Below, in pieces: positions 26,487 to 33,563 of a DNA stretch of 38,284 nucleotides (position 1 is the first letter of the stretch; every line of letters begins with the position of its first letter). Position numbers and translations under genes: made by a program. Origin of the DNA: Clostridiaceae bacterium (GTDB taxonomy: Bacteria > Bacillota > Clostridia > DSM-8532); assembly GCA_012728095.1 (NCBI GenBank), contig JAAYFU010000006.1, forward strand, positions 1 through 38,284. Direction: 5' to 3'. The notes under the pieces are model-generated. The model was given only the letters and a program-made list of their open reading frames with translations, was not told the DNA's origin and made no database searches.

Positions 26487-26834
26487 ATGTTATTCATTTG
26501 CTATCTTAAATGCACCACATGTCAGAAAGCCCGCGCATTTCTTGACGCCAGGGGTTTAAAGTATGATTTGCGAGACATCAAAAGCGATAATCCCACTGAG
26601 GCTGAGTTACGGGATTGGTATAAAAAAAGCGGTCTGCCCCTCAAGCGTTTTTTTAATACCAGCGGTTTACAATACAAGACACTTGAGCTTTCAAAAAAAT
26701 TACCGTCTATGACCGAGGATCAACAGTTTGCTTTGCTTGCTTCCAACGGGATGCTGGTAAAGCGCCCCATCCTGGTCGGAGATGATTTTGTATTGGTAGG
26801 CTTTAAGGAAAGCGAATGGCAGGCAAAGCTTTAA
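26487..26834 (+). CDS. ArsC/Spx-family thioredoxin-like protein
   Basis: 115 residues. CTTCQKARAFLDARG at residues 9-23 is the ArsC/Spx active-site loop with CxxC (C9, C12); the later segment NGMLVKRPILVGDDFVLVGF matches the family's RPI motif. Members include arsenate reductases, the RNA-polymerase-binding regulator Spx and YffB-type proteins. The small size and lack of arsenic genes nearby argue against a committed arsenate reductase; a redox function is the safe call. AATGGAGGAAC precedes the ATG. It converges with the DUF815 gene. Confidence 0.88.
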   Translation: MLFICYLKCTTCQKARAFLDARGLKYDLRDIKSDNPTEAELRDWYKKSGLPLKRFFNTSGLQYKTLELSKKLPSMTEDQQFALLASNGMLVKRPILVGDDFVLVGFKESEWQAKL

Positions 26835-26867
26835 CCCTGCCTGCGCAAATTTGATAACATGCTATAA

Positions 26868-28073
26868 CTAAATGGTTTCAACCGTCCTGTTGCCGTTAAA
26901 ACTCTTTAAGCTTTCTACAAACTGGCGCGCTGTTCTTCCGGAGCGGCCGCCCCGCTCCAGTGCATAACGCTCAGCCAGCAGTTCAATATTTTCAGTCTCT
27001 TCCACATTATACTGTTTCATAAGAAAATGCACTATCTGCAAATATTGGTCTTTATCTGGCCTGGAAAACAGGATTGAAAGTCCGAAACGATCCGATAAGG
27101 ATGTTTGCTCCTGGATCGTTTCATTAATATGAATATCCGTTCCCTGGCGTTCTTCAAACCTTTCATTGATTAAATGCCTGCGGTTACTGGTAGCGTATAT
27201 AACTATATTTGGGGTTCTGGCTGAAACCGTTCCTTCCAACAACGCCTTTAACGCGCCAATCTCTTCATTATGTTTTGAAAACGAAAGATCATCAATGAAT
27301 AAAACAAATTTCAAAGGGTTATCGGCAAGTTGTTCAATTAAGTCTGGTATTTTGAGCAAGTCCGCTTTCCTGACTTCCACCATCCGTAAACCACGGTCTG
27401 CAAACTCATTAACAACCGCTTTTACCGTCGAGGATTTCCCTGTTCCGGCATCCCCGTACAGGAGGGCATTGGAAGCCGGTCTGCCTTCCAGGAAGGCAAT
27501 TGTGTTATCCACCAGTTTTTTTCGCTCCCGTTGGTATCCTGTCAGGTCTGAAAGCCTGATACGGTCAGGATGTTTTGCCGGCATAATTTCTCCGTTGTTG
27601 TATGTAAACACCGTATAATCGGCATAGATACCGTAGCCACATACATTTATGCTGTTTATCCGTTCATCATACATTTTTATAAAGTCATATTCCGGTTTTA
27701 CAGACCATTCGGGCAAAAATATATCACATTCTATTTCTTTTTTTATATCCTGCGATGTTATCTGCGATATTTCCTGCAAAGTTTTAAGGTCGTGTTCCGC
27801 AGCCTCTTTCAGCATGGGCGAAACAGTTTCCTTTTTAGCGCATTTGCGGATATATATGTTGTCATCCAATGCTACCCGCTTCCACACATATTCAGTAAAA
27901 TTCTCGTTGGATTGGAACAATAAATATATAAAATTAGCGTATTTATCTGTCTTTGCAGCATTATCACTTCCGTCCAGCATCTCCATAAATGCCTTTATAA
28001 CCGGATCATCCAATATTTTCCGGAAAACTGACAATGCTTTTGCCTTTAGTTTCAATTGCCATAAAGCTGACAT
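26868..28073 (-). CDS. DUF815-family AAA ATPase
   Basis: 401 residues from ATG 28073, chosen because GGGGG lies nine bases upstream. An open frame runs 37 codons further, but those codons have no family character and lie beside repeat sequence. The N-terminal half is helical; the AAA domain has Walker A YGDAGTGKSS (about 206-215), Walker B VLFIDDLSF (257-265) and a sensor region VIYATSNRRHL followed by an arginine-rich loop. It ends RSGRTARQFVESL. Members are conserved in clostridia as stand-alone ATPases; the substrate is unknown to me. Confidence 0.85.
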   Translation of the reverse strand: MSALWQLKLKAKALSVFRKILDDPVIKAFMEMLDGSDNAAKTDKYANFIYLLFQSNENFTEYVWKRVALDDNIYIRKCAKKETVSPMLKEAAEHDLKTLQEISQITSQDIKKEIECDIFLPEWSVKPEYDFIKMYDERINSINVCGYGIYADYTVFTYNNGEIMPAKHPDRIRLSDLTGYQRERKKLVDNTIAFLEGRPASNALLYGDAGTGKSSTVKAVVNEFADRGLRMVEVRKADLLKIPDLIEQLADNPLKFVLFIDDLSFSKHNEEIGALKALLEGTVSARTPNIVIYATSNRRHLINERFEERQGTDIHINETIQEQTSLSDRFGLSILFSRPDKDQYLQIVHFLMKQYNVEETENIELLAERYALERGGRSGRTARQFVESLKSFNGNRTVETI

Positions 28074-28175
28074 ACTATTTTGCCCCCTGATTCGAGTCGT
28101 CAAATACTTATTCTGAAAAATAGTTGTTCCTGTCTGCTGTTTCCAAAACATAAAAACTATATTCTGACACAAAAG

Positions 28176-28242
28176 ATTCTTCACTCCGATTCGCTCTGTT
28201 CAGAATGACATTTTGGTTGATTCGCTACGTTCAGAATAACAA
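28176..28242. repeat. Dispersed repeat copies (GATTCGCT-GTTCAGAATGAC)
   Basis: Two direct copies of a GATTCGCTnnGTTCAGAATrAC unit (about 28189-28210 and 28220-28241), with a truncated GATTCTTC piece before them. They resemble the inverted copies of the 26100 cluster and lie between gpsA and the DUF815 gene. Confidence 0.7.
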
Positions 28243-28292
28243 ATGACGCAAATCTATACAGCGTTCTCTTATATTCATTTATGAAGTTTTAA

Positions 28293-29300
28293 CTACCATC
28301 CGGTGTATTCGGATTCGTGTTTGCGGCTTCTGGTCATAAGGTCATATACGGCCTTTTTGCAGTCCTTACCTTCAAACAGGATCTTATATGCCTCTTCAAC
28401 TATCGGCATGCTGACCTTATATTTATCGGCCAATTCTTTGGCAGCACGGGTTGCGGAAATTCCTTCTACCACCATTCTAACTTCTTTTTGGGCTTCTTCC
28501 ACAGTATAACCCTTGCCTATCAGTCTTCCGGCCCGCAGATTACGGCTGTGATTGCTTGTAGCTGTTACGATTACATCGCCGATGCCGGTAAGACCTGTAA
28601 AAGTTTTCGGGTTAGCTCCCATAGCTTTTCCTAACCGGGCTATTTCAGTAATACCCCTGGTTATAAGCGCTGCCTTGCTGTTGTCGCCATAGCCCAGGCC
28701 GTCGCATATACCTCCGCACAGAGCTATAACATTCTTCAGGGCTGCCCCGATTTCGGCCCCGATTAAATCTGAGCTTGTATAAACCCGAAATTCAGGCGAC
28801 ATAAAAATATCCTGGACCTTCATTGCCGCATCGCGATTTTCAGATGCTGCCACTACCGTCGTAGGAATTCCGACGGCCACTTCTTCGGCATGACTTGGCC
28901 CATACAGCGCAACCGGCTGAACATTCGGTATTTCACTCAGCAATACCTCGCTGAGCCTCATGCCTGTTTTCTCTTCAAGGCCTTTTGAACAAATTACCAC
29001 GATATCGTCCTTATATACATATGGCGCAAATAACCTGCAGGTTTCCCGAACCACCTGTGACGGCACCACCAGGACGATATAATCATGTCCTTTAAGGCAT
29101 TTCTCAATATCAGTGGTAAACATGACAGTATCGGGAATCTTCACCCCGGGAAGATTCTTCTTATGCTCCCTTTCATTGTTGAGCATATCCACTTCATCTT
29201 GAAATAATGACCATACGCGAACATCGTGCCCTTTTTTATTCAAAAGTACAGACAGGCTCGTACCCCAACTGCCTGCTCCTATTATTGATATGACCGCCAT
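28293..29300 (-). CDS. gpsA: NAD(P)+-dependent glycerol-3-phosphate dehydrogenase
   Basis: 335 residues. N-terminal Rossmann site IIGAGSWGTSLSVLL (about 5-19), PSQVVRE, the catalytic-lysine region (CSKGLEEKTG), YGPSHAEEVA, and the C-terminal helical domain with KNVIALCGGICDGLGYGDNSKAALITRG. It makes sn-glycerol-3-phosphate from dihydroxyacetone phosphate for phospholipid synthesis. It follows plsY, which uses this product, after seven bases, in the order der-plsY-gpsA seen in many Firmicutes. Confidence 0.95.
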   Translation of the reverse strand: MAVISIIGAGSWGTSLSVLLNKKGHDVRVWSLFQDEVDMLNNEREHKKNLPGVKIPDTVMFTTDIEKCLKGHDYIVLVVPSQVVRETCRLFAPYVYKDDIVVICSKGLEEKTGMRLSEVLLSEIPNVQPVALYGPSHAEEVAVGIPTTVVAASENRDAAMKVQDIFMSPEFRVYTSSDLIGAEIGAALKNVIALCGGICDGLGYGDNSKAALITRGITEIARLGKAMGANPKTFTGLTGIGDVIVTATSNHSRNLRAGRLIGKGYTVEEAQKEVRMVVEGISATRAAKELADKYKVSMPIVEEAYKILFEGKDCKKAVYDLMTRSRKHESEYTGW

Positions 29301-29307
29301 ATTATAA

Positions 29308-29943
29308 TCACTCCTTAGAACTTTTAAATGTTATCTTTTTCTCATTTCCGGCAAGCAGTCTTTTTATATTGGAATTATGCCTTATAATAATCAAGGCGAC
29401 AAGTATCGTTCCAATCAGCAGCATCGGCAACGGCTCGTTGAAAATAAAGGCTAAAACCAGGAACAGTATTGCGCTCAGCATCGATCCTAAAGAAACATAA
29501 CGGGTTACAGCCACAATAATAATAAACACTCCAAGACATATTAATGCCGCTAATGGCGAGAACATAAGGATAACTGCAAATGATGTCAATACACCCTTGC
29601 CGCCTTTAAAATTGAAATATACAGGCCAATTATGCCCGATTACAGAAAATAATCCGGCAAAATATTCCCCAAGATATACTCCGCTTCCAGGGTTAATTTC
29701 ACCGAAAACATAGCGTCCTATAAGGCAGGCTAAAACCCCTTTAAGAAAATCACCCACCAGTACCGCAAGAGCGGCAGTCCTGCCAAATGTTCTCAATACA
29801 TTGGTTGTTCCTGCATTTCCACTCCCATACTCTCTTATATCTGTCTTGTAAAAAACCTTACTGACAATAATTGAGGTATTTATACTGCCCAATAGATAAC
29901 CCACAATTGAGGAAAAAGTTATTACAATTATTTCCAACGGCAT
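29308..29943 (-). CDS. plsY: Acyl-phosphate:glycerol-3-phosphate acyltransferase
   Basis: 211 residues, five to six membrane helices. The three PlsY loops are visible: GYLLGSINTS, YGSGNAGTTNVLRTFG (about 36-51) and GHNWPVYFNFKGGKGV (about 103-118). It acylates glycerol-3-phosphate with acyl-phosphate, the first committed step of membrane lipid synthesis. Its ATG immediately follows the der stop codon, which shows translational coupling. gpsA, which supplies its substrate, lies downstream. Confidence 0.95.
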   Translation of the reverse strand: MPLEIIVITFSSIVGYLLGSINTSIIVSKVFYKTDIREYGSGNAGTTNVLRTFGRTAALAVLVGDFLKGVLACLIGRYVFGEINPGSGVYLGEYFAGLFSVIGHNWPVYFNFKGGKGVLTSFAVILMFSPLAALICLGVFIIIVAVTRYVSLGSMLSAILFLVLAFIFNEPLPMLLIGTILVALIIIRHNSNIKRLLAGNEKKITFKSSKE

Positions 29944-31266
29944 TTATTCATCCCCTTTTTCCTTGATTGTAAAACGAATTGGAGTGCCTTCAAAGCCAAA
30001 ATTACTGCGTAATGTATTTTGAATGTACCTTAAATATGAAAAATGCATTAACTCGGCGTCATTTACAAATATGACAAAACTGGGAGGCTTAATTCCTACT
30101 TGCGTCATATAATATATTTTAAGGCGCTTGCCTTTGTCAGACGGTGGCTGAACCATGGCAATGGCTTCGTTGAGGACATCGTTCAATAAGCCGGTCTGGA
30201 CTCTGAAGGAAGCCTGGTCATTAACATAATCAATTAACTCCAATAAGCGGTCTATTCTTTGACCTGTCTTCGCGGATACAAACACTATAGGCGCATAACT
30301 CATGAACTCCAGGTCCTGGATTACTTTTTTTCGGTATGCTTCCAATGTTCCGGTTTCTTTTTTGACAGTATCCCATTTATTAACGGCAATTATGGATGCC
30401 TTACCCTGTTCATGCGCGTAGCCTGCAATTTTTGTATCCTGTTCCGTAACCCCTTCGTTTGCGTCAATCATGATTATACAAACATCAGCCCTGTCAACGG
30501 CTGTCCATGACCGAATTATGCTGTATTTCTCAATATTTTCATCAATTCTGCTCTGACGGCGGATTCCGGCCGTATCAATAAACATGTATTTTCTATTGTC
30601 TATTTGGTAGAAGGTATCTATGGCGTCACGGGTTGTTCCGGGTATGTCGCTTACTATGACGCGTTCTTCCCCCAGTATTCTGTTTATAATGGACGATTTA
30701 CCCGAATTTGGTTTTCCGATGACGGCAACTTTAATATAATCGTCCTCATCAACGTCAGGATTTTCTTCGGGGAAATGCTCATATATCGCGTCCAGAAGCT
30801 CGCCTATTCCCAGGCCGTGGATAGAAGAAACAGGATATATCTCTCCCATTCCGAGATTGTAAAATTCATAGACTTCCGGAGGAGTTTCGCCAACGCTGTC
30901 TACCTTATTTACTGCCACCACCACAGGTTTAGCCGATTTTCTCAGCATAACGGCAACATCTTCGTCAGCGGCTGTTAATCCGGTCTTGACATCCACCATC
31001 AATACAATTACATCAGCGGTATCAATAGCTATTTGAGCCTGTCTTACCATCTGCTGTTTAATATAGTCATCGGAACTGGTTTCGATTCCGCCGGTATCGA
31101 TCAGTGTAAATTTCCTTCCCCGCCATTCGCTTTCAGCATAGATTCGATCCCTGGTTACACCGGGTGTATCATCAATAATTGATATTCTCCTTCCGGCAAG
31201 ATAGTTAAAAAAAGTCGATTTGCCTACGTTTGGCCTTCCAACGATTGCGACAATCGGTTTAGACAC
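29944..31266 (-). CDS. der: Ribosome-associated GTPase Der (EngA)
   Basis: 440 residues with two GTPase domains in tandem, GRPNVGKSTFFNYLAG (about 10-25) and GKPNSGKSSIINRILG (about 184-199), each with its DTxG and NKxD motifs, and a C-terminal KH-like domain. The double G domain is unique to Der, which acts in 50S subunit maturation. The start is GTG at 31266, preceded by GGGGGTAAAAGC. First gene of der-plsY-gpsA. Confidence 0.95.
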   Translation of the reverse strand: MSKPIVAIVGRPNVGKSTFFNYLAGRRISIIDDTPGVTRDRIYAESEWRGRKFTLIDTGGIETSSDDYIKQQMVRQAQIAIDTADVIVLMVDVKTGLTAADEDVAVMLRKSAKPVVVAVNKVDSVGETPPEVYEFYNLGMGEIYPVSSIHGLGIGELLDAIYEHFPEENPDVDEDDYIKVAVIGKPNSGKSSIINRILGEERVIVSDIPGTTRDAIDTFYQIDNRKYMFIDTAGIRRQSRIDENIEKYSIIRSWTAVDRADVCIIMIDANEGVTEQDTKIAGYAHEQGKASIIAVNKWDTVKKETGTLEAYRKKVIQDLEFMSYAPIVFVSAKTGQRIDRLLELIDYVNDQASFRVQTGLLNDVLNEAIAMVQPPSDKGKRLKIYYMTQVGIKPPSFVIFVNDAELMHFSYLRYIQNTLRSNFGFEGTPIRFTIKEKGDE

Positions 31267-31303
31267 GCTTTTACCCCCATTTTTCTCTTTTTAAGATATA
31301 AAC

Positions 31304-31332
31304 ATTGTACCCGCTTTTTGCTAAGATATCAA
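31304..31332 (-). promoter_or_regulatory. Sigma-A promoter of der-plsY-gpsA
   Basis: Minus strand TTGATA, 17-base spacer, TACAAT, about 38 bases before the GTG start. The remaining intergenic sequence up to 31606 holds only one repeat copy (31427-31448) and AT-rich sequence. Confidence 0.65.
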
Positions 31333-31426
31333 ACCCATTCTGAGAACACCTGAATATTTTGGCAAGGTGCTTACTAATATTTTGAACGCAGCATATCGAG
31401 TGAAATACTTTCTTATCGGTTTGAAA

Positions 31427-31448
31427 ATCCTTCGCTAAGGCTCAGGAT
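31427..31448. repeat. Dispersed repeat copy, palindromic core
   Basis: ATCCTTCGCTAAGGCTCAGGAT contains the same CCTTCGCTAACGCTCAGGAT core as the inverted copy at 26112-26132. It shows the family is scattered over several intergenic regions. Confidence 0.7.
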
Positions 31449-31606
31449 AGCGGGTAGAGGGTAATAATTCTTATTGTTTTCCTGTCCCTGGGTCAATCTT
31501 AAGCCATAAGTACCGTCCTATTGGTTAATAGATGATGCATGTGATGCTCATATTTCATGTTTATAATTATATATTATAATAAGAATCAGACTTATTGGAG
31601 CAGTAA

Positions 31607-32140
31607 ATGGCTGAAGGATTTTTTTTTGATAATGTAGACAATGAATTCCGTGAAGAAGAAAAAGGAACATACAATTCTTTTGTAAACTTCAGGGAGATAG
31701 ATAACACGATCCTGGAGGTGCGGGAATTTAATAAGGTAAAATACTTTTTCGACCTGTCCGGAACCAACCCTGAAAACACAGAAAAAGCATTAAATGCCTT
31801 TCAACAAAAAATAATTCTTATCACAGGCGGTAAGGATGAGAATATGTCCTATGATTCACTGGGAGAAATCATGGTTAAAAAGGTGAAGCATTTAATTCTG
31901 ATAGGACAGACATCAGGACTTATAGAAATGGGACTGATGCGGAAACTGGTAGGTAAAAACCAGGGAATTGATATCCGAATAACCCGTTGCAGCACACTTA
32001 AGCAGGCTGTAGATTGCGCCTATCTCTCGTCAAAACCGGGAGACTCGGTTCTTTTTTCTCCCGCAAGCGGTTCTATCTCTGATGAAAAGAATTACCACGA
32101 ATTAAAAGAATTATATACTGAATATATCGATGCACTATAA
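31607..32140 (+). CDS. Stand-alone MurD C-terminal-domain protein
   Basis: 177 residues. From about residue 27 on it aligns with the last domain of Mur ligases, best with MurD: FREIDNTILEVREFNKVKYFFDLSGTNPENTEKAL, then IILITGGKDENMSYDSL, VKHLILIGQTSGLI, and KPGDSVLFSPASGS ending in KNYHELKELY. The UDP-binding and central ATPase domains of MurD are absent, and the SKATN lysine and the SPACASxDxF pattern are altered (LSGTN, SPASGSISDEK), so it cannot be a ligase by itself. The start has GGAG six bases before the ATG. The first 26 residues are acidic and unlike MurD. It lies 126 bases before two TIR-type genes on the same strand, though these have their own promoter. A binding or decoy role is only a guess. 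Confidence 0.75.
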   Translation: MAEGFFFDNVDNEFREEEKGTYNSFVNFREIDNTILEVREFNKVKYFFDLSGTNPENTEKALNAFQQKIILITGGKDENMSYDSLGEIMVKKVKHLILIGQTSGLIEMGLMRKLVGKNQGIDIRITRCSTLKQAVDCAYLSSKPGDSVLFSPASGSISDEKNYHELKELYTEYIDAL

Positions 32141-32164
32141 CAGTATAGTAATTTTCAACTTATC

Positions 32165-32192
32165 TTTACATTTAATATATACATTGTATAAT
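32165..32192 (+). promoter_or_regulatory. Sigma-A promoter of the TIR gene pair
   Basis: TTTACA, 16-base spacer, TATAAT, about 75 bases before the start at 32267. It makes independent transcription of the TIR pair likely. Confidence 0.65.
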
Positions 32193-32266
32193 TATGTTAT
32201 CCACGTCAAACGCTGATTCGTCTCAGGGATAGCTTATAGTATCTAATGGTTGAGGAAGTATATGGT

Positions 32267-33553
32267 ATGTATGATTACTGTATTTGTTTTGTGGAAGAAA
32301 CAGCAAATCGCATCCTTGCTGAAAAGCTGATTTCAGAAATAGCTGCATATTCTCTCCCTAAGATATTACACAATTATATCGATGAAGCGCAGTATAAAAA
32401 CGGATGCCTTCTTTCTCTTGTATATGAGGCTCAGTTAACAAACCAGCAACTCAGTATTCTTTCATTCAGTCGCTGGTTATTGGTACTATGCAGCAAAAAA
32501 AATAGAGATTCTCCCTGTGTCAGGCAAGCCATAAGATTTTTTGCGGCAAACAGGGGAAAAGAATTCATCCTTTCCGTGCTTATCGACGGGGAGCCTGAGT
32601 CATCATTCCCGCCCGAGTTTTTTGAAAAACGTAAAAGCACGATAACCTTTAATGACGGAACAACCCAGGAAGTAATCGAGATAATGGAACCACTCGCCAT
32701 TGATATCAGGTCCGGAAATATTAATTCTTCCCTTCCGCTGTTACGTCATGCGCGGATCAGAATTATCGCCGCTTTAATCGGTGTCAGTTATGATACCCTG
32801 GTACAAAGACATGAAAAAAGAATCCGCCGGAAGCTAAAAAATATTGCTTTAGTTGTTATAGCGCTGTCTCTAATTTCAGGCAGTTTCTTTACATATCTCT
32901 GGTTAAACGCAAAGCATAAGACAGAAATAGCCATTGCGAAAACCCAGTTGTCAAAGGATCTTCTGGCTGATATGTGTACGAATTATCCGCTGCTTTTTCA
33001 GGATATTCCCGAAATACAGCCTTTGGTTGACATACTGCTGGTGAATAGTATTGAAAAGCTTCGCATTTCAGAAAGTGAATATATTCCTCTCCTTCCTGTC
33101 AATCAACTGCTGCTGCTCAAGGCTGACGATGATTTGATTCAAACCCGCAATAAAGCCAAGATACTTCGTTATTTGAGCAGGACCGAAGAAGCCGTAAAGG
33201 CTTACAGGAAAGCCGCATCCATGCTGGAACAAGGTTCTGAGCTTTATTCACAGGCTTCCCGGCTTTTTGCCGAAAACACCGACCCTAAAATTTATCCCAG
33301 CGGCATTCTTGTGGTGGAAATTGACGATAAAGTCTCAAAAGCCTGCAACGGCCTCAGGGCAGGAGACATAATTGTGGAAACAGGTGGTTTTAAATTCAGA
33401 GACCTGAGCCAGTACGAAACCTATCTCAAAACACGTGCCGACAGAAACAGGAATATGAATCTTACAGTCCTTAGGTATGAAAACAATGAGCTTTTAAAAA
33501 TGGTACTTTCGGTTAAACCGAAAGACTTAGTCTATTTGGCGGAGGAAATGTAA
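32267..33553 (+). CDS. Membrane protein with degenerate TIR domain and PDZ-like domain
   Basis: 428 residues from ATG 32267, which has GAGGAAG eight bases upstream; the ATG at 32246 lacks one. Residues about 1-150 align with the TIR domain of the next gene (YDYCICF for YDVFLSY; WLLVLCSKKNRDSPCVRQAIRFF for VLLVICSKDTPESRWVDKEVRTF), but the Trp is Cys and the catalytic Glu is Ala (A88), so NADase activity is unlikely. A shared helix (RIRIIAALIGVSYDTLVQRHEKRIRRK) leads to one membrane segment (about 193-213). Outside: a helical part with one TPR-like hairpin (295-325) and a PDZ-like domain (about 345-418: GILVVEIDDKV, GLRAGDIIVETGG, NLTVLRYENNE). Positive charge before the helix puts TIR inside. 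Ten bases separate it from the next TIR gene, so they form an operon. Function unknown. Confidence 0.78.
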   Translation: MYDYCICFVEETANRILAEKLISEIAAYSLPKILHNYIDEAQYKNGCLLSLVYEAQLTNQQLSILSFSRWLLVLCSKKNRDSPCVRQAIRFFAANRGKEFILSVLIDGEPESSFPPEFFEKRKSTITFNDGTTQEVIEIMEPLAIDIRSGNINSSLPLLRHARIRIIAALIGVSYDTLVQRHEKRIRRKLKNIALVVIALSLISGSFFTYLWLNAKHKTEIAIAKTQLSKDLLADMCTNYPLLFQDIPEIQPLVDILLVNSIEKLRISESEYIPLLPVNQLLLLKADDDLIQTRNKAKILRYLSRTEEAVKAYRKAASMLEQGSELYSQASRLFAENTDPKIYPSGILVVEIDDKVSKACNGLRAGDIIVETGGFKFRDLSQYETYLKTRADRNRNMNLTVLRYENNELLKMVLSVKPKDLVYLAEEM

Positions 33554-33563
33554 TAAAGGGATT

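Noticed and set aside
26487..26834. True arsenate reductase
   Set aside because: Only the family fold is clear; there are no ars genes nearby, and Spx/YffB-like members share the same motifs.
28074..28184. N-terminal extension of the DUF815 ATPase
   Set aside because: The extra 37 codons have no family character and lie beside repeat sequence; a better ribosome site precedes ATG 28073.
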